DNA of 64,000 bases from Clostridia bacterium (lineage in GTDB: Bacteria; Bacillota; Clostridia; Oscillospirales; CAG-272): the NCBI GenBank assembly GCA_017399305.1, contig JAFQDK010000031.1, positions 1 to 64,000 on the forward strand. Reading direction: 5' to 3'. This document shows, piece by piece, positions 17,139-26,944 of this stretch. Position 1 is the stretch's first letter; each line of letters begins with the position of its first letter. The translations under genes were made by a program, and so were the position numbers. Under the pieces are notes generated by a model. The model saw only the letters and a list, made by a program, of their open reading frames with translations, was not told the DNA's origin and ran no database searches.

Positions 17139-20100
17139 ATGAAAAGACGTTTTAGCATAATGCTTGGTCTTATCCTTGCATTTACACTTATGCTTGCACT
17201 TGTTGCTTTTGCGGCTGATAATACCGTTGTTTACATCAAGGATGGCGGCACTGGCGACGGTTCAAGTCCCGAAGAGGCAACAAGCACTCTTACTGCAGCG
17301 CACTCATATCTTGACCTCAGTCAGGATTGTACAGTAGTAGTGTGCGGTCCCTATACTCAAAAGGTTACTTGGGTATGGAAGGGCGGCAACTATGACGGAA
17401 GTGTAACATACACATCCGTTTATGACGGTGTTGACTACCGCAAGACTGCGGGTGCTGTTTACCAGTTCAATGCGGCTCGCTTTGTATGCTTCGGCGAAAC
17501 AAAGTTTGAAAATATGGACTTTGTTGCGCTTGGAACCAATCTTCTTGTTGTAGGTCAGTTTAACCCCATAACTGTCGGTGAGGGTGTTACAATGACCGGC
17601 TCGCAGATGAAAGGCGGCAATATCAGTACAGCCTTTTGTCTCCTCGGCGGATATCAGAGCGGTCAGAGCTCTCCTCCTACCTCTGGCACTGAAGAGGCAA
17701 ACATTACGGTGCTTTCCGGCTCAAAGATGTATATTGTGCCTTTCAGCCGCAGCATAAATGGCGACTTTACAGGCACAGCCAATATTAAAATCGGCGGCAA
17801 TGCAAATGTAAGCGTTCTTCACCTTTCTGCCGCAGGTCCTGCAGGCGTTACGACCGGCGATGTGAATGTTGAGATTACCGATAATGCGTATATCGACGTT
17901 GTTTACGGCGTTACAAGTGTAACAAAGGTTGGTGCAATTGATATTACATGGAAATCCGGTACCATAAACGATTTTCAGTGGGTATGTAAGTATACACCTG
18001 CGGCAACGATTGAGCATCTTAAAGAAACTTCACTAAACGTCACTCCCAAGGCAAAGGCACAGGACAACTACAACATCATTGCGGCAAACTTTGATAAGGT
18101 GACTGATATCAAAGATGATCCCACGCTTATTAAGGACAAGCTTTCAAACCAGACTGTTATCTATGTCAAGGATGGCGGTAACGGCAACGGTGCATCTGCA
18201 GATAAGGCACTCGGAAGCCTTGACGATGCATTTGATTCGCTTGACCTCACAAAGGATTGTACAATTGTAATTTGCGGTCCTTATACCCAGAATGGCACAT
18301 TCAATTATGAAAAGCCGTATACAGGCTCTGTAACATATACATCTGTTTACGGCGGCACCGACTATCGCACCACCGGTGCTGTATATCAGTTTGCGGCAGT
18401 TCGCTTTATCTGTAACGGTGCAACAAAGTTTGAAAACATAAAGTTCTCCGCAACAGGCAACTATTTCCTCGTAGTAGGTAACTTCAATCCTGTTACAGTA
18501 GGTGAGGGCGTTGTAGTTGACGCTCCCAAGTTTACAGGTACAAGCATTGCAAAGTCATTTGCAATTATCGGCGGTTATCAGGATAACGTAAACGATCCTC
18601 TGATCGCAGATGACCGTGATACAAACATCACCGTTCTTTCGGGTTCAAAGATTTATATTATTCCTTTCACCCGTGAGATGCTTGGTGACTTTATGGGTAC
18701 AGCAAACATTAAAATCGGCGGCACTGCTGAGATAGGCGTGCTTCACGGCTCTTCGGCATATCCCGATGGAATCAAGGTCGGCAAAGTAAAGATTGAAATT
18801 GCCGACAATGCAAAGATTGCTAATTTCTACGGTTGTACTCAGGTTACCACTGCAGATTCATATGAGTTTATCTGGAATGGTGGCGATATTACAAACTTCC
18901 AGTGGAATTGCTCCTCTACTCCTGCAGCATACCTCACCGTTATGAACGGTACAGTTCTTCGTGCTTCTGATGCAGTAAAGGCAAAGGCAAATTATGCTAC
19001 AATCGCTGCAAACTTTGACAAGGTCGTCGGCTTAACAGAAGCTGTTACTTTCGGCAACAGACTCGTATCTCCTACAGTTACAAGCGACTATGCGGCTGCA
19101 AGAGGACTTTTCCTTGCGGGACTTGCACAGGGCTATGACACCACAGGTACAAACTTCGGTCTTGAGGATAATCTCACAAGAGTGCAGACCGTTGTTCAGG
19201 TAATCCGCTTCCTCGGCGTTGAAGACGAGGTTAAAGCAGGCAACTTCCCGCATCCTTTCACTGACGTTCCTGCGTGGGCAAACAACTATGTTGGCTACGC
19301 ATATGCAAATAACATCACATCGGGACGCAGCGCAACCAAGTTTGATCCCGACGGCGTTGTTGATGAGATGCAGTTCCTTACCTTTATGCTTCGTGCAATA
19401 GGATACAGCGACAAAGACGGCGACTTTGTATGGAATGATCCCTTCGCTTTTGCATACAGAGTAGGACTTTCCAACGCACAGATCGAGCATCGCACTTTCA
19501 ACCGCGGTGACGCGTTCCGCACATCATGGCGCGCAATTTTTGCAACTGCAAAGAATAAGAAAGCAGTTTATGACAACCTTATCGCTGACGGCGTATTCAC
19601 AATGGATACTCTCAAGGCGGCAATGACAGAGGCTGATACCGTGGCAGCTCCCGCAAAGACAAGCTCTGCTGTTATTGAAAACGGCTATTATGTAATAAGC
19701 GTTGAGGATTATAAGGACAAGACAATGGCAGGCTTTATGGCGCAGTTCACAGGCTTCCTTTCCGGCTATGAGTTTGCAAGAAACTCAGACGGTTCACCTA
19801 AGATTGCAATGCCCGACTCATGGTTTGACCTCTGTAACGGACCTTACGCGGCGCATAACCCCAACAATGTTCACGGCGACAAGCTTCTCCTCAATGAGGA
19901 GACAGGTATCTGGGAAGTATGGAATGATGACGACTTCTCAATAGACATTCTCAATCAGTATATTCTTAAGAATACCTACGCACAGTACGGCACCGTAACC
20001 TCAAAGGCTATTACCGATGGTTGGGTTAAGTACAACGTATACGACATGGGCGGCGGCCATCGCCGTCAGGGTGCATACGGTCTCATGAGTAAATACGGCT

Positions 20101-21644
20101 ATCTCCCGATTTACACAGGTAACAAGGAGTTTGGCGGTCTTTACAACGTAAACGGCGAACCTTATATCGCAAACGAAACTCTCGGTATGAGCGCGGCTGC
20201 AATGCCCTCACTTGCAATTGATCAGGCTGAGCTTTTCGGCGGTGCAACTTCTGACCGTGACCCTATTCGCTGGCTCAAGTTCTTCACTGCACTCATCTCC
20301 ATGGCATACGTTGAAGATGATATTCCCACTATGATGCGTGAGGCACAGAAGATTCTTCCCGAAGATTCATGGCAGTATCAGTGTATTGACGAAGCTTTCC
20401 GTCTGCATGAGGAATTCCCCGATGACTGGCGCCGCGCAGTTGCACACATTGAGCGCAACAACCGCCAGAAGCATTATGACCTTGACAATTACAACGGTGA
20501 AACCTCGGTTAACTGTTCAATGATTCTTGTCGGACTTCTCTACGGCGAGGGCGACTTCTACGAAACATGTAAGATCATCTCTCTTGCAGGTCACGGCGGC
20601 GACTCCACCACTCCCGTAGGACTCAGCGCAGTTGCAATTGCTTGCGGCTGGGAAGGAATTGATGCAAAGACCAGAGCAACCGTAAACGAAAAGGTATGGA
20701 AGGACGGCAAGGGCGTAGTAGTAAACCGTCCTATTAATGACGATCAGGACACATGGATGTACATGGCGGCACTTCCTGAGCGCATCTACATGGCAGATAC
20801 TCTCCAGATGTTCCAGGATAACTTTGAAAGCAACCTTATTGCAAACGGCGGTAAGATTGAAAACGGCAATTACTATATTCCTGTGACAAAGCTTGGCGAA
20901 GTAGAACAGATTTTTGTTGACGAGTTTGAGCATGCTTCGCTTGACGGCTATAAGACAAGCGGAACAGTAGAGATTTCCGACGGCTTCTCCGGCGAGTACG
21001 GTGTAAAGGTGAGCGGCGCAACTGCTGAAAGCGCACTCACAAAGACACTTACAGGTCTTACTGTCGGTGAGGATTACCGCGTAACCGCATTTATCAGCAC
21101 TGCCGCAGGCGCAACCGCAAACCTCTCTGTAAAGAGCGGCGATGAAAGCGTGCTTGTAACTGTTTATAACGAAACTATCTACGGCAAGCGTGAATTTGTA
21201 TTTACAGCAGGCGCAACCACTGCAGAGCTTAAATTCTATGTTCCTGCCGGAACTCCCTCTCACAGATATGGCATTATCGACGAGATCTGGGTTCTCCATG
21301 CAGATGAAAAGAGCGAGGGCACAGCGGCTATCGCGGCACCTACAGCTAACAATGCATACACCGGCAGATTTGATATTAATGTTGCTTCTAACGAAAACAA
21401 GGAAGTCATTCTCAAGCTTACATTTGCTAATAAGAATGCAGAAATACTCAATACCACTGTCAGAGTAAATGGCAGCTACTACGCAGGCGTTCCTTTCTAT
21501 AAGACCGGTGACAACGGTATGGGTATTGCGTATATTCCTGTGATTGCAAAGGATGCCACAAATTATACTGTTAATATCGACACAGGTAGTAAGACACTCT
21601 ATATCTACGGTGCAGAGCTTGTTACCGTAAGCGAAAGATGGTAA
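17139..21644 (+). CDS. Giant secreted SLH-anchored protein with ADP-ribosylglycohydrolase-like domain
   Basis: Encodes 1501 residues; ATG at 17139 after GAAAGGA. Order: signal peptide (1-25); two copies of a ~310-residue beta-helix-like domain, each starting with VYxKDGGxGxG (from ~residue 28 and ~346); SLH modules (~649-835, with FTDVPAWANNYVGYAYANN); an ADP-ribosylglycohydrolase-like all-helical domain (~850-1220); and C-terminal beta-sandwich domains (~1260-1501) like carbohydrate-binding modules. In the ARH-like domain the first metal motif appears as NDDD (929-932) and the second as GHGGDSTTP (Asp1155), lacking the usual second Asp of GGDxD. SLH modules bind pyruvylated secondary wall polymer, so the protein should sit on the cell surface. 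Paralogous to the next gene. Confidence 0.85.
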   Translation: MKRRFSIMLGLILAFTLMLALVAFAADNTVVYIKDGGTGDGSSPEEATSTLTAAHSYLDLSQDCTVVVCGPYTQKVTWVWKGGNYDGSVTYTSVYDGVDYRKTAGAVYQFNAARFVCFGETKFENMDFVALGTNLLVVGQFNPITVGEGVTMTGSQMKGGNISTAFCLLGGYQSGQSSPPTSGTEEANITVLSGSKMYIVPFSRSINGDFTGTANIKIGGNANVSVLHLSAAGPAGVTTGDVNVEITDNAYIDVVYGVTSVTKVGAIDITWKSGTINDFQWVCKYTPAATIEHLKETSLNVTPKAKAQDNYNIIAANFDKVTDIKDDPTLIKDKLSNQTVIYVKDGGNGNGASADKALGSLDDAFDSLDLTKDCTIVICGPYTQNGTFNYEKPYTGSVTYTSVYGGTDYRTTGAVYQFAAVRFICNGATKFENIKFSATGNYFLVVGNFNPVTVGEGVVVDAPKFTGTSIAKSFAIIGGYQDNVNDPLIADDRDTNITVLSGSKIYIIPFTREMLGDFMGTANIKIGGTAEIGVLHGSSAYPDGIKVGKVKIEIADNAKIANFYGCTQVTTADSYEFIWNGGDITNFQWNCSSTPAAYLTVMNGTVLRASDAVKAKANYATIAANFDKVVGLTEAVTFGNRLVSPTVTSDYAAARGLFLAGLAQGYDTTGTNFGLEDNLTRVQTVVQVIRFLGVEDEVKAGNFPHPFTDVPAWANNYVGYAYANNITSGRSATKFDPDGVVDEMQFLTFMLRAIGYSDKDGDFVWNDPFAFAYRVGLSNAQIEHRTFNRGDAFRTSWRAIFATAKNKKAVYDNLIADGVFTMDTLKAAMTEADTVAAPAKTSSAVIENGYYVISVEDYKDKTMAGFMAQFTGFLSGYEFARNSDGSPKIAMPDSWFDLCNGPYAAHNPNNVHGDKLLLNEETGIWEVWNDDDFSIDILNQYILKNTYAQYGTVTSKAITDGWVKYNVYDMGGGHRRQGAYGLMSKYGYLPIYTGNKEFGGLYNVNGEPYIANETLGMSAAAMPSLAIDQAELFGGATSDRDPIRWLKFFTALISMAYVEDDIPTMMREAQKILPEDSWQYQCIDEAFRLHEEFPDDWRRAVAHIERNNRQKHYDLDNYNGETSVNCSMILVGLLYGEGDFYETCKIISLAGHGGDSTTPVGLSAVAIACGWEGIDAKTRATVNEKVWKDGKGVVVNRPINDDQDTWMYMAALPERIYMADTLQMFQDNFESNLIANGGKIENGNYYIPVTKLGEVEQIFVDEFEHASLDGYKTSGTVEISDGFSGEYGVKVSGATAESALTKTLTGLTVGEDYRVTAFISTAAGATANLSVKSGDESVLVTVYNETIYGKREFVFTAGATTAELKFYVPAGTPSHRYGIIDEIWVLHADEKSEGTAAIAAPTANNAYTGRFDINVASNENKEVILKLTFANKNAEILNTTVRVNGSYYAGVPFYKTGDNGMGIAYIPVIAKDATNYTVNIDTGSKTLYIYGAELVTVSERW

Positions 21645-21659
21645 TTTCAAGGGGGATAT

Positions 21660-24600
21660 ATGATAAGTAATACCCTTCGCACGCTCAGGTTTATTGTTTT
21701 AACGGCAATCATTTCAGCACTCATGCTCTTCGCGGTATCGGCTGAAAACGTTGTATATCTTAAGGACGGAGGAACCGGTAACGGTTCCTCCCCTGACAGC
21801 GCTGTGGATACTCTTACTAAAGCGCATAATGCACTTGATCTCACCGCAGACGATGCAACTATCGTTGTTTGCGGACCGTATACTCAGTCCGTAAACTGGA
21901 TTTACGGTGCAGGTGAGTATACAGGCACTGTTACATTCACCTCAGTTTACGGCGGTGTTGACTACCGTGAGAGCGCAGATGCAGTATATAACATAGGTAA
22001 ATGCCGCTTTATGTGCCTTGGCAACAACAAATTCGAAAACATGAACATCAATTGTACAGGCGAGTACTGTCTGCTTGTCGGTCAGCATTATGATGTGACT
22101 ATCGGCGAAGGTGTTGTTATTACAGGAGAAAGTCTTCTCGGTACAGCAATTGCCAATTCCTTTACAATTGTCGGCGGATATCAGGAAGGCGTCAGCCTTG
22201 CTACTGCCGAAAGCACTGCCAACACTAATGTAACTGTACTTTCGGGTTCGTATCTTTACATAGTGCCGTTCTCACGCGGAATTGAAAACGGTAAGTTTAC
22301 AGGCACTGCAAATATCACTGTCGGCGGCAACGCAAATGTAAGCGTGCTTCACGGTTCTTCGGCAAATTCCGACGGTGTTACCCTCGGTAATGTTAAGGTT
22401 ACATTAAAAGACAGCGCAATAGTGGATAAGTTTTACGGTTGCACTGATAATGTCACTGTCAATTCTTATACTTTCAATTACAGCGGCGGCACAATCAATG
22501 AGTTTGATTGGGTTTGCCCACATACTCCTGATAAGGAACTCACCGTTACCGGCACAAAGAAACTCGTTGTTGGCGGCGATGTTGGCTACCATGCCCTGAT
22601 GGATGAGTTTGATACCATTTCGGGCGGTGACGTTGCATTTCTTAAGGATGGCGGCACAGGCGACGGCTCTAATCTTGCAAATGCGGCAGATACACTCAAA
22701 GAAGCACTTGCAAAGCTTGACCTTACAAAGGATTGCACAGTAGTGATCTGCGGTCCGTTTACGCAGACCTCGGATTTTGCATACGGTAAATTCTTTACAG
22801 GCAAGCTCACCTTTACCTCGGTTTGGAACGGTGTAGACTATCGCACTGTGGCAGGGGCAAACTGGCAGTTTGACGGCGAGAGATTTGCCTGCTATGGTGA
22901 CACAACCTTTGAAAATATAGACTTTGTTTCGCTTGGCGACAACTATACTGTTGCGGCTCAGCACCAGAAGTTTACCATCGGCGAGGGTGTAACCGTTAGC
23001 GGTGACAACCTCAGCGCTACCACACTTGCAACATCATTTTGTATCTTCGGTAGCTATGTAGGCGGATTCGGCAACCCGGTAGCCCTTAATAAGAATGATA
23101 TAAATGTAACAGTTCTTTCGGGCTCAAAAATTTATATCGTTCCATTCTCATATAATGTGCAGGGCACATACAAAGGCACTGCAAATATCACTATAGGCGG
23201 CAGTGCCAATATCGGAGTGCTTCATGGCTCATGCGTGGGCGCAACAGACAGAAAGCTCGGCGATCTTCGTGTTACTGTAAAGGATGATGCAATAGTTAAC
23301 CGTTTTTACGGTGCTACAAGTGAGAAAAATATAGTAAACTCTGTTGAGTTCTTTTTCGAGTCCGGCAGAATTTATAACTTCAAGTGGTCTACTTCCACAA
23401 GCACCGTGCCGAGCATAACAAATCCCACAGTGATGCGCGTAAGCGACAAGGCAATGGCATCGCAGTATTATGCGGCAATTGCCGGCAACTTTGATGTTGT
23501 GATAAGCTCGGCCGATGTTGACACCGATGTTGTACCGTCTGCCACTGCGGAAGAAGAAAAAGCAAGGCTTGATGCAATTGCAGGCTCAAGAGCATATACC
23601 GCTATAAGCTTTGCAAGCGGTGATGACAAGCCGCAGGTTTCGCTTAAACTCCCCACAAGCGGCGCAACAAACGGTAATCTTTATCGCATTGACGGGGACT
23701 ATATCATCACTTTACAGGCTGACGCAATCGGCAACGGACATATGGGCTTCGACCTCACCGAGGACGGAACATATATCTGCTCCGACACCGATTTTATCAC
23801 CTACGGTGATGTTGACAACAACGGCAGTATAAATGTTGTCGACACATTGCTTACGCTTAAGATAGTTCTTGGCGACAATACTATTGAAAAGGCGGCGGCA
23901 GATGTTGATGATAACCAGCAGATTACATTTATCGATGTGCTCAGACAGCTCAAGATGGTTGCGGCGGCTGATAAACCTGCTGAGGAGTTTACATTCAACC
24001 CCGACGACTACAATATCATCTCGGTAGACTCATATCTCGACAAGACAAAGCTCGGCTTTCTTTCTCAGATGGTCGGCTTCCTCTCAGGCTATGAGTTTGC
24101 AAGAGATCCCGTAACAAATCTCCCGATGCTTGCGATGGCTGACAGCTATTTTGAGATGTGTAACGGCGCATATGCAGATCCCAAGGAAATCAATTTGCAT
24201 GGCGACAAGCATCTTCTCAATGAGGAAACTGGCATATGGGAAGTATGGAACGACGATGACTTTTCAATAGATATTCTTGACCAGTATATTCTCCGCGACT
24301 CGTTTGCACAGTACGGTACACTTAATACCAAGGTCATCACCGATGACTGGTTAAAATATGATGTTTATGACATGGGCGGCGGTAACCGAGACATAGGTGC
24401 ATACGGTCTTATGAAGAATTACCGTTATCTCTCGGTATTCTCCGGCAACACTGAAATGTGCAACAATTTCAATGTAAACGGCGAGCCTTATATCGGTAAT
24501 GAAACTCTCGGTATGAACGCTGCCGGAATGCCTGACCTTGCGGTAGACCTTGCACACAATTTCGGTATGACCACATCTGACCGTGACCCTGTCGAGTGGC

Positions 24601-26039
24601 TCAGAATGTTTGCGGCGATGTACTCAATGGCGTACTTTGAAAATGATATACCCACACTTATCCGTACCGCACAAGAAGCGACAATGACAAAGGGTTCATG
24701 GCCTTATGAAGTAGTTGATGCTTGCTTTGAGCTTTATGAAAAACATCCTGACGATTGGCGTGCGGCTATAATTGAGGCAGATAAGATATTCCGCAGCTAT
24801 AACTATGATAATCCCAGCTACATGGGATGCACTTCAATAAACTGCTCGTTTATAATTCTCGGTCTGCTTTACGGTGACGGTGACTATTATGATACATGTA
24901 AGATTATTTCTCTTGCAGGTCACGGCGGCGACTCCACCACACCTACTGCACTTGGCGTAGTTGGTGTAATCACTGGCTGGGAAAACCTTGATACAACCTC
25001 AAAGAATATCATCAATACAAAGGTATGGCAGGATGGCAAGGGCATTATAGTAAACCGTCCGCTTGATCCTGACGGCTCATATGGCACATGGATGCACATG
25101 CAGGGCGCAGAGGAAAGATTTAAAATAAGTGACCTCATTGATATGTATCAGGCTAACTTCGAAAATCTGCTTTATGAGAATGGCGGCTTCAAGCTTAACG
25201 GAAATTATTATATTCCCAAGCAGACTATATCAAAGGTAGATACTGTTTACACCGAGCATTTTGAAAATGACGGAATTGCTGACTACAAAGTAAGCGGAGG
25301 CACTATTGCAAATGCTGCTGATCCGTTCATGGGTGCAAATGCACTTGAGCTTACCGCCGGCAACGGCGCAAGCACAGCATACAGAACCGTAAGTGGACTG
25401 ACTGTTGGTACAACTTATAAACTCAGCGCGTTTATTCGCACAGCCGATGGCGTTACCGCGCATCTGTTTGTAAGGGAGAGTGGCGATGACATTGCTGATT
25501 ATGTAACTGTACATGATTCCAATGTATACGTAAAACGCTTTACTGTAGGTGTAGGTGAAAACGATATGTGTTCGTATGTTAAGCGCGAGCTTGTATTTAC
25601 CGCAACTGCAGAAACCATGGAGATAGGTCTTATGCTTCCGACCGGTACAGTATCGGGCGGCAGTGCGGCTATGGATGCGATTGAGGTTATCCGATTCGAG
25701 GAAACTCAGGTTGCTGACGTTACGGTAAACGGTGCAAAGGATGAAAACGGCGCATACAGCGGACTTGTACGCTTCGACATTGACGGAGGCAGCAAAAAGG
25801 AAGCATGGCTCAAACTCACATATGCAAGTAATGCAACCGCACTTGAAAAGGCGTTCACTTGTGTGAACCGCTCGTGGCAGTCGAGAACCCCCATAGTTCC
25901 TACAAACGGCGGAAAGGTTACAATTTATATTCCTGTTCTTGTAAATAACGATACAAGCAATCTCATAACAATGTATTTTGACGGATATGATGTAACTATT
26001 CACGAGGCAGAACTCGTAATGCCACAAAGTCGATTTTAA
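21660..26039 (+). CDS. Giant secreted dockerin protein with ADP-ribosylglycohydrolase-like domain
   Basis: Encodes 1459 residues; the ATG at 21660 follows AAGGGGG. Order: signal peptide (1-28); two beta-helix-like domains (from ~30 and ~327, both starting near KDGGTGxGS); a short spacer; a complete two-loop dockerin (~715-768: DVDNNGSINVVD and DVDDNQQITFID); an ARH-like domain (~780-1150) with NDDD at 864-867 and GHGGDSTTP (Asp1091); and C-terminal beta-sandwich domains (~1180-1459). Collinear with the preceding gene except that the SLH block is replaced by the dockerin. A dockerin in the middle of a protein is uncommon. It probably docks to a cohesin scaffold; none is encoded here. Last gene of the operon, 15 bases after its paralog. 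Confidence 0.87.
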   Translation: MISNTLRTLRFIVLTAIISALMLFAVSAENVVYLKDGGTGNGSSPDSAVDTLTKAHNALDLTADDATIVVCGPYTQSVNWIYGAGEYTGTVTFTSVYGGVDYRESADAVYNIGKCRFMCLGNNKFENMNINCTGEYCLLVGQHYDVTIGEGVVITGESLLGTAIANSFTIVGGYQEGVSLATAESTANTNVTVLSGSYLYIVPFSRGIENGKFTGTANITVGGNANVSVLHGSSANSDGVTLGNVKVTLKDSAIVDKFYGCTDNVTVNSYTFNYSGGTINEFDWVCPHTPDKELTVTGTKKLVVGGDVGYHALMDEFDTISGGDVAFLKDGGTGDGSNLANAADTLKEALAKLDLTKDCTVVICGPFTQTSDFAYGKFFTGKLTFTSVWNGVDYRTVAGANWQFDGERFACYGDTTFENIDFVSLGDNYTVAAQHQKFTIGEGVTVSGDNLSATTLATSFCIFGSYVGGFGNPVALNKNDINVTVLSGSKIYIVPFSYNVQGTYKGTANITIGGSANIGVLHGSCVGATDRKLGDLRVTVKDDAIVNRFYGATSEKNIVNSVEFFFESGRIYNFKWSTSTSTVPSITNPTVMRVSDKAMASQYYAAIAGNFDVVISSADVDTDVVPSATAEEEKARLDAIAGSRAYTAISFASGDDKPQVSLKLPTSGATNGNLYRIDGDYIITLQADAIGNGHMGFDLTEDGTYICSDTDFITYGDVDNNGSINVVDTLLTLKIVLGDNTIEKAAADVDDNQQITFIDVLRQLKMVAAADKPAEEFTFNPDDYNIISVDSYLDKTKLGFLSQMVGFLSGYEFARDPVTNLPMLAMADSYFEMCNGAYADPKEINLHGDKHLLNEETGIWEVWNDDDFSIDILDQYILRDSFAQYGTLNTKVITDDWLKYDVYDMGGGNRDIGAYGLMKNYRYLSVFSGNTEMCNNFNVNGEPYIGNETLGMNAAGMPDLAVDLAHNFGMTTSDRDPVEWLRMFAAMYSMAYFENDIPTLIRTAQEATMTKGSWPYEVVDACFELYEKHPDDWRAAIIEADKIFRSYNYDNPSYMGCTSINCSFIILGLLYGDGDYYDTCKIISLAGHGGDSTTPTALGVVGVITGWENLDTTSKNIINTKVWQDGKGIIVNRPLDPDGSYGTWMHMQGAEERFKISDLIDMYQANFENLLYENGGFKLNGNYYIPKQTISKVDTVYTEHFENDGIADYKVSGGTIANAADPFMGANALELTAGNGASTAYRTVSGLTVGTTYKLSAFIRTADGVTAHLFVRESGDDIADYVTVHDSNVYVKRFTVGVGENDMCSYVKRELVFTATAETMEIGLMLPTGTVSGGSAAMDAIEVIRFEETQVADVTVNGAKDENGAYSGLVRFDIDGGSKKEAWLKLTYASNATALEKAFTCVNRSWQSRTPIVPTNGGKVTIYIPVLVNNDTSNLITMYFDGYDVTIHEAELVMPQSRF
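21768..21791 (+). repeat. Coding-region hairpin with GNRA loop (copy 2)
   Basis: GGAGGAACCG / CGGTTCCTCC make a perfect 10-bp stem around GTAA (a GNRA loop in RNA), 109 bases into the gene, over the same DGGTGNGSS codons as the hairpin at 14434. Confidence 0.55.
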
Positions 26040-26046
26040 TAAAAAA

Positions 26047-26105
26047 CAGCACCCGTATGGGTGCTGTCAGAATGTATAAAACTCGCCTTTTTAAAGGCGA
26101 GTTTT
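26047..26105. terminator. Double hairpin terminator at the end of the surface-protein operon, shared with lgt
   Basis: The first hairpin is CAGCACCC-GTAT-GGGTGCTG (26047-26066). The second (26078-26105), AAAACTCGCCTTT-TT-AAAGGCGAGTTTT, has A and T tracts on both sides and can terminate the plus-strand operon and the converging lgt gene. Confidence 0.85.
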
Positions 26106-26881
26106 TATATATTTGAGCGCTTTTTATGCTTTATTAATAATCTTATAGTAATACTTGTTGCCAATAGACCAATGCTTATCCATTGAGAAGTAGATAAAGC
26201 ACCGAAAATACCTCTTACACTATCGCCACGGAAGAATTCTGTGCAAAACCGCATTATTGCATATAATGATATGTATTTGCAGAGAATGAAAAATGGAGGG
26301 CGCTTGCGTTTGGCGTAGTGGAAAAGAAAAAGAGCAATTGCAATATCTAAGAGCGCTTCAAGCGGTTGAACAGGGAAGTGTCCAATATTACTTGCAAGTC
26401 CAAAAACAGAGTTTTTATAATAAATAGAAAAAGGACCGTAATACTCCATTCCATAGCAACATCCGGCAAGCAAACAACCAACGCGTCCAATCGCGTGACA
26501 TAATGGTAAGCATGGAACAACTATATCGTCAAACTCTGCTAATTTTGTACCGGCAACTTTTGCTCCGATAAATGCACCGCCGATTCCACCAATAAGTCCA
26601 CCGTAGAATACGATACCGCCGCTTGTAATAAACGAAAAATCACCGCTTTTGATAAACGATATAATCTGTGAAAAAGAAAAAGTAACGGCAATGTATAGCA
26701 AATTACCGCATAATATAGCTGATCCCAATGCAAATGCAGCGACAATTAAAACGTCTTCAAAACAAATTCCTTTTTTTCTAGCTTTTAAAGACGAGTATAT
26801 GATGGCTATCAATATCGCAAAAAACATGCAAAGACCGTACATCGGTATTGACAACCCGAATAGTGATAAAAACGGATACAT
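26105..26881 (-). CDS. lgt: Prolipoprotein diacylglyceryl transferase
   Basis: Encodes 258 residues from the ATG at 26881 (GAAAGGAT upstream). Seven hydrophobic spans and the family signatures are present: HAIGRVGCLLAGCCYG (residues ~128-143), the GG-I-FYGGL segment, and RFCTEFFRGD near the C-terminus. Lgt transfers diacylglycerol from phosphatidylglycerol to the lipobox Cys of prolipoproteins in the membrane, the first step of lipoprotein maturation; substrates in this window include the binding protein at 12819 and the Ltp-like protein at 46786. The protein is shorter than E. coli Lgt (291), as in other Clostridia. A DUF4190-like gene lies 63 bases upstream on the same strand. Confidence 0.9.
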   Translation of the reverse strand: MYPFLSLFGLSIPMYGLCMFFAILIAIIYSSLKARKKGICFEDVLIVAAFALGSAILCGNLLYIAVTFSFSQIISFIKSGDFSFITSGGIVFYGGLIGGIGGAFIGAKVAGTKLAEFDDIVVPCLPLCHAIGRVGCLLAGCCYGMEYYGPFSIYYKNSVFGLASNIGHFPVQPLEALLDIAIALFLFHYAKRKRPPFFILCKYISLYAIMRFCTEFFRGDSVRGIFGALSTSQWISIGLLATSITIRLLIKHKKRSNI

Positions 26882-26944
26882 GTTTATCCTTTCATATTGA
26901 AACTTGCCGATGCGGTATTCCACATCGGCAAGTTCGGTATTGAG

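Noticed and set aside
20517-21650. 377-residue open frame antisense to the SLH-ARH gene
   Set aside because: Composition typical of an antisense shadow (many Cys, Ile and Val), no start signals, and the sense strand codes for conserved domains.
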